Origin: Dongia_B sp964406155
GTDB taxonomy: Bacteria > Pseudomonadota > Alphaproteobacteria > Dongiales > Dongiaceae
Direction: 5' to 3'
Assembly: GCA_964406155.1 (NCBI GenBank)
Contig: CAYOQR010000007.1
Coordinates: 61,486 to 125,485 of the forward strand
DNA length: 64,000 nt
Part shown: positions 18,477 through 26,733 of the stretch, one piece after another
Numbering within the stretch: the first letter of the stretch is position 1
Layout: the number at the start of each line of letters is the position of its first letter
Program-made: the position numbers and the translations under genes
Notes under the pieces: generated by a model
What the model was told of the DNA's origin: nothing
The model's input: only the letters and a program-made list of their open reading frames with translations
Databases searched by the model: none

Positions 18477-18511
18477 TCACAGGGGACATCGCGCCGCGAA
18501 GTTCCCTGTGA
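18477..18511. terminator. Hairpin between convergent genes
   Basis: TCACAGGG (18477-18484) pairs with CCCTGTGA (18504-18511) across a 19-base loop, extendable by a G-T and an A-T pair. It lies between the chemoreceptor gene and the convergent small-protein gene. No T-run follows, so terminator activity is uncertain. Confidence 0.4.
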
Positions 18512-18556
18512 ACTGCACCGAGCTCTGGTTAATGAGCGATAGAGTGCGTCGGGGCG

Positions 18557-18766
18557 TTAGGGCCGACGACGGGCGGCGGTCAAGAGGACATTGACCGAGA
18601 GGATGACGATGCAGCCGACAAAGAGAACCGGCGCCAGCAGATCCTGCATCACCGAGAAATAGGGCAGAACGACTCCACAGCAAGCACACCACAAAATGAG
18701 AGCTGCCGCGAACCATCGATCGTCGATAAAGAGGCTGAAGAACTCACGGAAGATCGTCCGGATCAT
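18557..18766 (-). CDS. Small membrane protein (69 residues), coupled to COG4280-like gene
   Basis: A 69-residue protein with two hydrophobic helices (about 18-35 and 40-60), a short basic-acidic N-terminus (MIRTIFREFFSLFIDDRWF) and an Ala-Arg-rich tail (TAARRRP). The ATG at 18766 overlaps the upstream stop as ATGA, which supports a real, translationally coupled gene. A longer frame reaching 18871 only reads through the upstream gene in another frame. I do not recognise a family. It may be a partner subunit or stabiliser of the membrane protein encoded just before it. Confidence 0.7.
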   Translation of the reverse strand: MIRTIFREFFSLFIDDRWFAAALILWCACCGVVLPYFSVMQDLLAPVLFVGCIVILSVNVLLTAARRRP

Positions 18767-19527
18767 CGCGGCATCTCCTTCCTGGCCTGCTCCGGCGCGC
18801 AGAAGCGGGCAAGAATGGCCAGGCAGCCGGCCGCCAGCAGAAAGCCGAGCATGAGAACCGGAATGGCCCAATCGGAACCCGGCCAGGGAAAGTCCAAACC
18901 TTCGCCGATCCAGAATGTGCCGAAAGCGGAGATCAGCACGCCGACCATGAATTTCAGGCTGTTTTCCGGCACCAAAGCGAGCGGCCGGTGAAGGATCAGG
19001 CCCAGCAGGACGACCAGCAGCAGAGCGGCACCGGCACCCAGTGAAGCCGGCAGCAGCAATCCCGGCGCGGCACCGACCGCCAGCACGATGAAGACCACCT
19101 CGATTCCCTCGAGCAGTACCGCCTTGAAGCTCGTCACCAGGGCGATCGCGTCCAGCCGCCCCTGCGCGGCGGCGGAGCCCCGCTGGAGCTCTCTGGTTTC
19201 CGATGCGAAAACGGCAGCTTCATCATGCAGGGGGATGATACCGCCCGCGCGCAGGATGGCCTTGCGCAGCCAGCGCATGCCGAAAAGCAGCATCAGAAGA
19301 CCGACCACCAGTTGCAGCCAGCGGATCGGCAATTGACTGATCAGGGGGCCGAACAGAAGCACGATGGCGATCAATGCGATCAGCGCGCCGGCAACGCCGG
19401 TCAGGGCGGACCGCCAGCCGCGCACCAACCCGACCGCCAGGACGATGGTCATGGCTTCGACGAATTCCACCAGCGACGCAAGAAAGGCGGCGGCCATCGC
19501 CGGTGCCACATGGAGCCAATGAGACAT
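18763..19527 (-). CDS. COG4280-type integral membrane protein, FTR1-like topology
   Basis: A 254-residue protein with about seven membrane helices. Two similar acidic helices occur: SLVEFVEAMTIVLAVG near residue 20 and LLEGIEVVFIVLAVG near residue 135. This repeated (R/x)-E-x-x-E-like pattern recalls the REGLE motifs of Ftr1 iron permeases and fits the uncharacterised COG4280 family. A soluble loop with PLHDEAAVFASETREL separates the halves. ATG 19527 is the likely start, with TTG 19533 as an alternative. Metal ion transport is a reasonable guess but not shown. The gene is coupled to a 69-residue membrane protein gene. Confidence 0.72.
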   Translation of the reverse strand: MSHWLHVAPAMAAAFLASLVEFVEAMTIVLAVGLVRGWRSALTGVAGALIALIAIVLLFGPLISQLPIRWLQLVVGLLMLLFGMRWLRKAILRAGGIIPLHDEAAVFASETRELQRGSAAAQGRLDAIALVTSFKAVLLEGIEVVFIVLAVGAAPGLLLPASLGAGAALLLVVLLGLILHRPLALVPENSLKFMVGVLISAFGTFWIGEGLDFPWPGSDWAIPVLMLGFLLAAGCLAILARFCAPEQARKEMPR

Positions 19528-19676
19528 GATCAAGCCCAGTTGTGACGAAAACGCAGCAGATTGCCGTCGTATCCTTTCCGCCCGGCAATCATCAAGCTGA
19601 TTTATGCCGGATTTTCTGTCGCCGCCCTGACGGACATGACAGCAAGATATCAGTCAGATCGACCGCGGTCCCGGCC

Positions 19677-20438
19677 TTAAGCAATGCACTCGCCGCCATC
19701 GACCACCAGGGCATGGCCCGTCATGAAGGCCGACCGGTCGGAAGCGAGATAGAGGATCGATTCGGCGATTTCCTCGACCGACGCCCACCGCCCGAGGGGG
19801 ATCTTCTTCTTGACATAATGCTCGATCGCGTCACGGCCGCCCATCTGCCGGATATAGGGCTCGTTGAAGGGCGTATCGACCCAGCCCGGGCATAAGGCGT
19901 TAACACGGATATTATAGGGCCCGTAATCCAGCGCCATCTGCTTCGTCATCATGATGACGGCCGCCTTGGTGGTGATATAGGCCAGCATCTCCTGATCGAG
20001 GAAGACACCGGAATTCGACGATGTGTTGATGATGACGCCCTTGCCTTGTGCCTTCATCTGGCTCACGGCATGCTTCGCAGCCAGGAAATGCGCCCGCACA
20101 TTGACACGCCAGGAATCGTCCATCCCCTCGGCACTCACCTGCTCGAGAGAGCCGGCCACCTGAATCCCGGCATGGTTATGAAGGATATCCAGTCGGCCAT
20201 GCCGGGCAATGACATCGGTAATCAGGTGCTCGACCGCCGCATCGTCGGTGACGTCGAGGGCACGACTTTCGGCCCGCCCGCCGGCCGCGGTGATCGCGGC
20301 GGCCGTAGCGGCACTTGCTTCCGCATGCCGATCGACCACGACGACGACGGCCCCTTCCCGTCCCATGATCAAGGCGCCGCCCTGGCCGATGCCGGAACCG
20401 GCACCCGTGACGACAGCCACTCTGTCCTTGAGAATCAT
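19677..20438 (-). CDS. SDR family NAD(P)-dependent oxidoreductase
   Basis: A 253-residue classical short-chain dehydrogenase. The cofactor loop TGAGSGIG is at residues 11-18. The structural NAG motif is altered to NHAG. The catalytic Ser lies in INTSSNSG, and Tyr/Lys in YITTK. The C-terminal VVDGGECIA is typical. Asp in VVDRH after the second strand suggests a preference for NAD. ATG 20438 follows AAGGATAAT with only 11 bases after the upstream permease stop, so it is the last gene of the set C polyamine-type ABC operon. That position hints that it oxidises the imported substrate or a product of it, for example a hydroxy or amino alcohol. The substrate is unknown. Confidence 0.88.
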   Translation of the reverse strand: MILKDRVAVVTGAGSGIGQGGALIMGREGAVVVVVDRHAEASAATAAAITAAGGRAESRALDVTDDAAVEHLITDVIARHGRLDILHNHAGIQVAGSLEQVSAEGMDDSWRVNVRAHFLAAKHAVSQMKAQGKGVIINTSSNSGVFLDQEMLAYITTKAAVIMMTKQMALDYGPYNIRVNALCPGWVDTPFNEPYIRQMGGRDAIEHYVKKKIPLGRWASVEEIAESILYLASDRSAFMTGHALVVDGGECIA

Positions 20439-20449
20439 CAATTATCCTT

Positions 20450-21286
20450 TCAGGCCTTGGCGGCACCCGATGCCGGCCGCCGCGACCGCCGCAGCAGAAC
20501 CTGCGCCGAAATCAGCATGGTCAGGGAGAACATCATCACCATCGTGCCGATCGCATTGATCTCCGGCGTGACGCCGCGTCGGATCGAAGAAAATACGTAG
20601 ATCGGCAAGGTGTTCTTCGATCCCGCGACGAAGAAGGCGATGACGAAGTCATCGAAACTGAAGGTGAAGGACAGCAGGAAGCCCGCGATGATGCCCGGCG
20701 CCAATTGCGGCAGCGTCACCTGGCGGAAGGTGGCAAACGGATCGGCATAGAGATCCATCGAGGCTTCGATCAGGCTGCGATCCATGCCGGCGATGCGGGC
20801 CCGGACGATGACGATCACCAGCGCCATAGCGAAGAGCGTATGGGCGGCGATGATCGATCCGTAGCCGAGCGACAGGCGCGGCGGCTGGCCGCCCGGCCAG
20901 ACGCTTGCCAGGAAGGAATTGACGGCGCCGAAGGTGGTCACCAGGGCGATCAGCGTGGCAATGCCGATGACGATGCCCGGCACCATGATGGCGATATAGG
21001 TGAGGGCATCGAAAAGCGCGCGGGCGAAACCCTTGATCCGCTGGGCGGCGATCGCCGCCATGGTCCCCATAATGGTCGCCAGGATGGCGGTGGTGCTGGC
21101 GACGACGACGCTGTTCCCCAGCGCATCCAGCATCAGGCTGTTCTCCAGCACCTTGCCGTACCAGCTCAGGGAGAATCCCTGGAAGCCGGCGGCATTGCTG
21201 CCGCTGTTGAAACTGAACAGCACGATCAGCGCGATCGGCGCATAGAGAAAGAGATAGACCAGGTATGAATAAAGGCGCAGCAGCAT
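20450..21286 (-). CDS. potC: ABC permease, PotC/PotI-like (set C)
   Basis: A 278-residue inner-membrane permease with six predicted helices. The EAA loop reads IEASMDLYADPFATFRQVTLP, and the FSFDDFVIAFFVAG segment near residue 215 is strongly typical of PotC/PotI. It follows the PotB-like gene after 5 bases. It is part of the most orthodox polyamine importer of the window (ATPase 23474, binding protein 22204, permeases 21292 and 20450). The gene symbol marks family similarity, not a tested substrate. Confidence 0.9.
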   Translation of the reverse strand: MLLRLYSYLVYLFLYAPIALIVLFSFNSGSNAAGFQGFSLSWYGKVLENSLMLDALGNSVVVASTTAILATIMGTMAAIAAQRIKGFARALFDALTYIAIMVPGIVIGIATLIALVTTFGAVNSFLASVWPGGQPPRLSLGYGSIIAAHTLFAMALVIVIVRARIAGMDRSLIEASMDLYADPFATFRQVTLPQLAPGIIAGFLLSFTFSFDDFVIAFFVAGSKNTLPIYVFSSIRRGVTPEINAIGTMVMMFSLTMLISAQVLLRRSRRPASGAAKA

Positions 21287-21291
21287 GGCGG

Positions 21292-22182
21292 TTACATCAG
21301 TGAGACGTCGCGGCCCTGTAGCTGCCGCGTGAAACGGAGATAGGCGGTGACCGTGACGATCATGATGCAGACCAGCGCCATCGCGCAGGCCGATCCGAAC
21401 GGCCAGTTGAGGCTTTGCAGGAAAAGATCGACCAGCGCATTGCCGATGAAGAAGACCTTGCCGCCACCCAGCATCTGCGGAATGAGGTACTCACCCATCA
21501 GCAGGATGAAGACCAGCATGCAGCCGGTGATGACCCCCGGTGCCGACAGCGGAAAGGTAACCTGGCGGAAGGTCGCCCAGGGCGTCGCGCCGAGATCGGC
21601 CGAAGCTTCCAGCAATCGCTTGTCGAGCTTTTCCAGGCTGACGAAGATCGGAAAGACGATCAGCGGCAGATATCCATAGACGATGCCGACAAGGACGGCG
21701 AAGGGTGTGTTGATGAGGCGGATATCGGGAATGCCGATCCAATCCAGCAGGGCTGGAATCCCCCGGCCACCGAGAATGAACATCCAGGCATAGGTGCGGA
21801 TCAGGAAGCTCGTCCAGAACGGCACGATCACCAGGATCAGCAACAGCATGCGCGACCGGGGACTGGCCCGCAGCGCCAGATAGTAAGCCAAAGGGTAGCC
21901 GACCAGCAGGCAGATCAGCGTGCCGACCGGCGCCAGGGTCAGTGTGTTTCGGAAAGCGGCCCAGCGGGCCGGCAGATTCATGTAATTGGCGAAGGTGAAG
22001 GCGGCCTGGTAACCGCCGGTCGGCGCCCGCTCGCCGAGGCTGTAGACGATGACGACGGCCAACGGCAGCAAGAGCAGCATGAAGAACCAGAAGGCGCTGG
22101 GGGCGAGCAGCACCGCTGTCCAGCCCCAGCCTGTCCTTTCCTTCGGCTTCACCGCCTTACCGCTCATCGCGACCGTCGCCAT
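21292..22182 (-). CDS. potB: ABC permease, PotB/PotH-like (set C)
   Basis: A 296-residue permease. A cytoplasmic N-terminus rich in Lys precedes six helices. The EAA loop is LLEASADLGATPWATFRQVTFP. The ILLMGEYLIPQMLGGG stretch near residue 230 is diagnostic of PotB/PotH-type subunits. ATG 22182 follows a strong GAAGGGTGAGGGG site, 21 bases after the binding-protein stop. It should pair with the PotC-like protein to form the polyamine channel. Confidence 0.9.
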   Translation of the reverse strand: MATVAMSGKAVKPKERTGWGWTAVLLAPSAFWFFMLLLLPLAVVIVYSLGERAPTGGYQAAFTFANYMNLPARWAAFRNTLTLAPVGTLICLLVGYPLAYYLALRASPRSRMLLLILVIVPFWTSFLIRTYAWMFILGGRGIPALLDWIGIPDIRLINTPFAVLVGIVYGYLPLIVFPIFVSLEKLDKRLLEASADLGATPWATFRQVTFPLSAPGVITGCMLVFILLMGEYLIPQMLGGGKVFFIGNALVDLFLQSLNWPFGSACAMALVCIMIVTVTAYLRFTRQLQGRDVSLM

Positions 22183-22203
22183 CCCCTCACCCTTCGTCTT
22201 CGA

Positions 22204-23343
22204 TCAGGCCGACTTGAAGCGGGCCATGATTTCCGCCCGCGCCGGATTGGTCAGCGTCGTGGCGGCACCGAATTCCAGCGGCGTCAACAATTCCGCCGCC
22301 GGATACATGATCTGGTTGTTCTGGATATCCGCCGGCAGCAGGTCGAAGACCCGCTTATCGGCCACCGGATAGCCATGCGCCAGGACCTCTTCCTTGTTAT
22401 GGGCGGGATCCAGCAGATAGTTGATCAGGGCATAGGCGCCGGGCTTGTTGTTGGATTCCTTGGCGATGGCGAAGAAATCCGACCAGATCTCACCGCCTTC
22501 CTTGCCGATCACATAAACGATCTCCGGCATGTCGCGATGAAGCTGATTGGCATCGCCCGTCCAGGCCACCGTCAGCCAGGCATCGCCGCTGCGCATCGAC
22601 GGCTGATAATCGCTGTTGATGGCAAAGAGATGCGGCTTGGCGTCGAGCAGCAGCTTTTCGGCTTCCGCCAGTTCCTTCTCGTCGATCGAGTTGAAGGAAT
22701 AGCCGTAGTATTTGAGCGCATTGCCGATGGTGGTGAGCTGATAGTCATGCACCATGGTACGGCCGCTATACTTGCCACGCGTCAGGTCCCAGAAATCCTT
22801 CCAGGACGTCATCTTCTCGCTGATATGCTTGGTATTGACGCTGTAGCCCGTGGTGCCCCAGTTCTTATGCACGGCATAGACCTTGCCATTGACCGTGCCC
22901 GGCTGGGTGAAACGCTGATCGGTATAGAATTTCGGCTGATAGTTCGGCAACTGGCTGATGTCCAGCGGCTCGATCAGGTCTTCCTTGACATAGTTCTCGA
23001 TCGTGTAATTGGTCGGCACGAAGACGTCCCAACCGGTTCCGCCCGCCTTCAGCTTGGCGAACATCTCTTCGTTCGAGCCGAAAACCGTCATCTCCACCTT
23101 GGCGCCGGTTGCTTCGGCGAAGGCATCGAGATTCTTCTGGCTGTGATAATTCGGCCAGGTGGTCAGGCTGACCTTGTCGCCGATATTGCCGGCATAGGCC
23201 GGCCGGGTGCCGAAGATCGTCGGCATCGCCGTTGCCAGCACGGCCGTCGCCGTGCCGAGGCCGGTGACGCCGAGGAAATGGCGCCGTGAAATCGAACCCT
23301 TTTGATATCGCCGCAATTGATTGATGAATTCTTTCTGATCCAT
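22204..23343 (-). CDS. potD: Polyamine-binding periplasmic protein, PotD/PotF-like, Tat signal (set C)
   Basis: A 379-residue binding protein with a twin-arginine signal, SISRRHFLGVTG, near residues 17-28 and cleavage likely after AYA near residue 51. Unlike the other three polyamine-family binding proteins here, it keeps, by eye, several positions matching the spermidine site of PotD: WPNY near the mature start, PTNYTIENY for the Ser-x-Tyr segment, and IWSDFFAI for the Trp-x-Asp pair. It is thus the best candidate for a true putrescine/spermidine binder. Tat export implies folding in the cytoplasm. It lies second in the operon, after the ATPase gene and a 130-base gap. Confidence 0.9.
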   Translation of the reverse strand: MDQKEFINQLRRYQKGSISRRHFLGVTGLGTATAVLATAMPTIFGTRPAYAGNIGDKVSLTTWPNYHSQKNLDAFAEATGAKVEMTVFGSNEEMFAKLKAGGTGWDVFVPTNYTIENYVKEDLIEPLDISQLPNYQPKFYTDQRFTQPGTVNGKVYAVHKNWGTTGYSVNTKHISEKMTSWKDFWDLTRGKYSGRTMVHDYQLTTIGNALKYYGYSFNSIDEKELAEAEKLLLDAKPHLFAINSDYQPSMRSGDAWLTVAWTGDANQLHRDMPEIVYVIGKEGGEIWSDFFAIAKESNNKPGAYALINYLLDPAHNKEEVLAHGYPVADKRVFDLLPADIQNNQIMYPAAELLTPLEFGAATTLTNPARAEIMARFKSA

Positions 23344-23473
23344 CTTGGTCTCCCAGGTAACGCGACGGTGCTTTCACGACTGGGGCAGCGGACCGTCGCT
23401 CTCCGCTCGAACCGATGACTGTCGATTGTCCCGTCTCTTCGCCCCGTTACTCTTGCCTTATGCTATTCCTGCC

Positions 23474-24607
23474 TCACTGCTCGCTGAGCGCGAGGGCGCG
23501 ATCCGCGCGCCATCCCCATTCCACCACGTCGCCCGGCTGCAGTTCGGTGGCAACCGCCAATGATTTCGGCAGCCGGACCAGCACATTGCCCATTCCCTGG
23601 GCATCCAGGCTGAACTCGGTATGATCGCCGAGATAGATGCGGTTGCGGATGATGCCGAGTTGCTTGCTGGCCATGCCCTCGGCGGCGGTACTGCCCTGGC
23701 GCCAAAGTTCGATCACCTCGGGCCGCACGGCGACGGCACCCGCCGCACCGACCGTCAGGGCCGCGCCCGATTTGCTGAGCGGTGCGGTGAAGGTCGCCCC
23801 GCTCTCGGTTCGAACCGTCGCCCGATCCGCATCGGCGGCCACGACCTTGCCGGCGAAGAAATTGGATTCGCCGACGAAATCGGCGACATAGCGATTGACC
23901 GGCGCGTCATACAGCTCCTGCGGTGCGCCGAATTGCACGATCCGGCCATCCCTCATGATGCCGATCGTGTCAGACATGCTCAGCGCTTCTTCCTGGTCAT
24001 GCGTCACCAGCACGAAGGTGATGCCGACATCGCGCTGCAGGTTCTGCAATTCCATCTGCATTTCCCGGCGCAGCTTGCGATCAAGCGCCGCCAGCGGTTC
24101 ATCCAGCAGCAGGACGGTGGGACGGTTGATGAGAGCCCGGGCCAGGGCGACACGCTGCTGCTGCCCACCGGACAATTCCCAGATGCGCCGGGAACCGAGA
24201 TGCGGCAGGCGCACCAGTTCCAGCGCCGCCGCGACGCGGGAGGCTATCTCCGCCTGGCTGGGACGCGGCTTCATCTGGCGCAGGCCATAAGCCACATTGC
24301 CCGCCACATCCATATGGGGAAACAGCGCATATTGCTGAAAGACCATGTTCACCGGCCGGCGATAGGCCGGGACGCCCATCATCGGCCGGCCGGCGATTTC
24401 GACGCGGCCGGCGCTCGGCTGTTCGAAACCGGCGATCAGGCGCAGCGACGTGGTCTTGCCGCAGCCCGACGGGCCGAGAAAGGAATGAAACGAGCCGCGC
24501 TTGATGCTGAAGCTGACATCGTCCACCGCCGCCAGCGCGCCGAAACGTTTGCTGACATTGAGGAACTCGATATCGTTCTCGGCCTCAGATCCGGGCTGAA
24601 CAGTCAT
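23474..24607 (-). CDS. potA: ABC transporter ATPase, PotA-like (set C)
   Basis: A 377-residue ATP-binding subunit. Walker A is GPSGCGKTT near residue 44, the signature LSGGQQQRVALARAL, Walker B VLLLDEPLAALD, and the switch His is in LVTHDQEEALSMSD. A C-terminal TOBE-like domain follows (about 250-377). It is the first gene of the set C operon (ATPase, binding protein, two permeases, SDR) and is divergent from the LuxR-type regulator at 24748. The space between the two genes should hold both promoters. Confidence 0.93.
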   Translation of the reverse strand: MTVQPGSEAENDIEFLNVSKRFGALAAVDDVSFSIKRGSFHSFLGPSGCGKTTSLRLIAGFEQPSAGRVEIAGRPMMGVPAYRRPVNMVFQQYALFPHMDVAGNVAYGLRQMKPRPSQAEIASRVAAALELVRLPHLGSRRIWELSGGQQQRVALARALINRPTVLLLDEPLAALDRKLRREMQMELQNLQRDVGITFVLVTHDQEEALSMSDTIGIMRDGRIVQFGAPQELYDAPVNRYVADFVGESNFFAGKVVAADADRATVRTESGATFTAPLSKSGAALTVGAAGAVAVRPEVIELWRQGSTAAEGMASKQLGIIRNRIYLGDHTEFSLDAQGMGNVLVRLPKSLAVATELQPGDVVEWGWRADRALALSEQ

Positions 24608-24714
24608 GATGATTGGGACTCCCTCTGACCAGGCGCCGCCTCCCGCGCGATCACCATGGTTGACACGGGCTATATCTTCCCGTTTCCCTATTTTCTACAC
24701 AGGCGGTGATTCAG

Positions 24715-24736
24715 GGGATATATCCCTTCCGGGATA
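24715..24736 (+). promoter_or_regulatory. Overlapping palindromes upstream of LuxR-type gene
   Basis: Three half-sites run together: GGGATA (24715-24720), TATCCC (24721-24726), a 4-base TTCC spacer, then GGGATA (24731-24736) followed by TTTTTC. The first two form a perfect 12-base palindrome. The last two form a hairpin with a T-run. It could be an operator for the regulator itself or an attenuator-like stem. It lies within the coding frame only if the upstream GTG start is used. Confidence 0.45.
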
Positions 24737-24747
24737 TTTTTCAAAGT

Positions 24748-25632
24748 ATGGATAGTTCAGGGGTTAGGTCGGTTGCCAAAGTCGACTCAAAACGGGTGAA
24801 CAGCGTCAAGCGGCGGACAGCCGCCCTGGCGGAAAAGCATTGGCATCGGCATCTCGCCGGCATGATCGACATGATCGGCCAATCGACCTTTCCCGCTGCC
24901 CTGGGCAATGCCCTCGCCCATGTCGTCGCCTACGATCACATGGTGATTTTCTGCTATCAAGGCGATGTGCGGCCGATCTGCCTCTACGACACCTTCACGC
25001 CCGAACAGCACTGGGTGTTCGTTTCACTCTATGAGGCCGGACCGTATCTGCTCGATCCATTTTACAAATCGAGCCGTGACGGCATCAAGCCCGGCCTCTA
25101 TCGCATGCGCCAGGTGGCGCCGGACCGCTTCTATCAAAGCGAATACTTCCGTTCTTATTACGTGAAGACCGGATTGACCGAGGAGATCGGCTTCTTCTTT
25201 CCGCTGGCCAGCGGCGAGACCGTGGTGGTGTCCTTGATGCGTGCGGGACACAGCCCGGCTTTCAGCGATCACGATATCAGCCGTCTCTCGATCGTCGAGC
25301 CGGTGATCCGCGCCGTTTGCCAGCAGCATTGGCCGCATTCAGGCCGCGAATGGCCGACCCAGGAGGAAAGCGCCGCGGCACTCGATCTCGACAAGGTCGT
25401 GACCACGATCTTTCAGAATCTCGGCCCCTCCAGCCTGACGCAACGCGAATGCGAGATCACCAGCCTGGTCCTGCAGGGACATTCCTCGGAATCGATCGGC
25501 ACGCAATTGGGCATCTCACCGGGCACGGTGAAGATCCATCGCAAGAATGCCTATCGCAAGCTCGGCATCACCTCGCAGTCGCAGATGTTCTCTCTTTTCA
25601 TCTCGGCATTCCGCCGCTTCGATCAGGCATAA
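24748..25632 (+). CDS. LuxR family transcriptional regulator
   Basis: A regulator of 294 residues (308 if GTG 24706 is used). The C-terminal helix-turn-helix is clear: LTQRECEITSLVLQGHSSES then GTQLGISPGTVKIHRKN (about 230-285), ending in the usual KLGI segment. The N-terminal 200 residues show no typical acyl-homoserine-lactone motif and may bind another small ligand. It is divergent from the set C polyamine-type operon, whose expression it probably controls. Overlapping palindromes lie at 24715-24736, just before this ATG. Neither start has a strong ribosome site. Confidence 0.85.
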   Translation: MDSSGVRSVAKVDSKRVNSVKRRTAALAEKHWHRHLAGMIDMIGQSTFPAALGNALAHVVAYDHMVIFCYQGDVRPICLYDTFTPEQHWVFVSLYEAGPYLLDPFYKSSRDGIKPGLYRMRQVAPDRFYQSEYFRSYYVKTGLTEEIGFFFPLASGETVVVSLMRAGHSPAFSDHDISRLSIVEPVIRAVCQQHWPHSGREWPTQEESAAALDLDKVVTTIFQNLGPSSLTQRECEITSLVLQGHSSESIGTQLGISPGTVKIHRKNAYRKLGITSQSQMFSLFISAFRRFDQA

Positions 25633-25637
25633 ATAAC

Positions 25638-25661
25638 CCGGCAGCGGCGAGCCGCTGCCGG
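25638..25661. terminator. Hairpin between convergent genes
   Basis: A perfect 10-bp stem, CCGGCAGCGG (25638-25647) with CCGCTGCCGG (25652-25661) and loop CGAG, lies between the LuxR-type gene and the convergent PRC-barrel gene. Only two Ts follow, so it may act with Rho or as an mRNA end protector. Confidence 0.55.
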
Positions 25662-25690
25662 TTGCCGAATGACGGCAGAGTGGTCGGAAG

Positions 25691-26287
25691 TTATTGCGTC
25701 GATCCGGAGCCGGTGCTCGGCGTTGTGCTCGGTGACGGTTCCGATCCGCCCGGCGACAGGGCTGGAGACGGCTGTTCCGACGACTGCTGGGATTCATGAG
25801 TGAGGAAGGACGGTGCCGCTTCCAACTGTTCCTTGCTGTAATTGACCTTCACCACATTCTTTTCCGGCTGCAGGTCGATTTCCTTCCACTGCAGGCCGAC
25901 CGACTTCGCGCCGATACCAAGGACGCCGCCGACCGACAGCACAACACCCTTCGCCTTGCCGTCCTTGTCGAACACGACATCCTTCACCTTGCCGACTTCC
26001 TGCCCGTCGGCGTTATAGACCTTCATGCCGATCAGCGTGTCGGCGCGGAATTCGTTATTGCCCTCGGCCGCGATGATCGCATCGCTCGGCGGCGGCGTCA
26101 CCGGAGCGGCAGCCTGAGGCTGCACTGCGGGTTGACCTGATATCGGGGCTTGTCCCGCTGCCGGCGCCGGCGCGTTCGCCGCCGGTTGGCCGGATTGATT
26201 GCTATCCTGCGCCAGAGCCGGTGCGATGCCAATCGGCGCGGCCGCTAGCGTCAGAATCGTCGTCGTCAAAAGAAGGCGCTTCAACAT
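25691..26287 (-). CDS. Secreted PRC-barrel domain protein
   Basis: A 198-residue exported protein. It has a signal peptide (cleavage likely after ALA, residue 26), then a Pro/Ala/Gln-rich low-complexity spacer to about residue 70. A single PRC-barrel fold follows (about 80-160, with GMKVYNADGQEVGKVKDVVF and VGGVLGIGAKSVGL), then a Ser/Pro/Thr-rich tail. Such periplasmic PRC-barrel proteins are common in alphaproteobacteria and are linked to envelope stress or adhesion, but the function is unproven. The start ATG 26287 has AGGAGATGCGAA just upstream. Confidence 0.85.
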   Translation of the reverse strand: MLKRLLLTTTILTLAAAPIGIAPALAQDSNQSGQPAANAPAPAAGQAPISGQPAVQPQAAAPVTPPPSDAIIAAEGNNEFRADTLIGMKVYNADGQEVGKVKDVVFDKDGKAKGVVLSVGGVLGIGAKSVGLQWKEIDLQPEKNVVKVNYSKEQLEAAPSFLTHESQQSSEQPSPALSPGGSEPSPSTTPSTGSGSTQ

Positions 26288-26733
26288 TTCGCATCTCCTT
26301 CAAGTTGAACAGGCGCTTACGTCAAGTACGAGGCTTCATGCCGAGCACGAAGCGGCATCACAGATCGCAAACACGACCGCGACACCGAAACAGGCCGCAC
26401 AAAAGCATCTCCGCAACACGACTTGTCTGCGGATTGCATGACCGGCTCGGACGTCGCCAGCCGATCATGCCGAGTAAAGTGTAGGTAGGGTCATGGGACT
26501 GGATGCTCAAGATACCAATCGTCACGTCGGTGTGAGAGATTGGAACATCACCGTGCCAACTGGCATATCTTGCGTCTGAAATGATGCCGTACTGCCGATC
26601 TTGTGCAGTATTTCACAGAAGCGTCACGGTCATGTGAAGCGGGCGGCAACGTCAAGTCGCATCGTCCGCGCGACCATGCCGCATTACGCTCATCCGGCGT
26701 CAAAAACAGCTTTATGCAACACGCAGCGTTTCT
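26288..26733. other. Intergenic region between PRC-barrel and dienelactone hydrolase genes
   Basis: These 446 bases show no supported gene. Two small inverted repeats are visible: ATGCCG/CGGCAT (26338-26343 and 26353-26358) and TGCCA-AC-TGGCA (26554-26565). The base composition is less GC-rich than the neighbours. The PRC-barrel promoter should lie here. Confidence 0.35.

Noticed and set aside
21415..23289. A 624-codon open frame on the plus strand
   Set aside because: It is antisense to the set C permease and binding protein. Its start is rich in Gln/Asp/Arg, as expected from a mirror of hydrophobic helices.
19677..24607. Set C operon as a mobile or recently transferred island
   Set aside because: I saw no integrase, insertion sequence, tRNA or flanking direct repeat, and the base composition looks like that of the neighbours.
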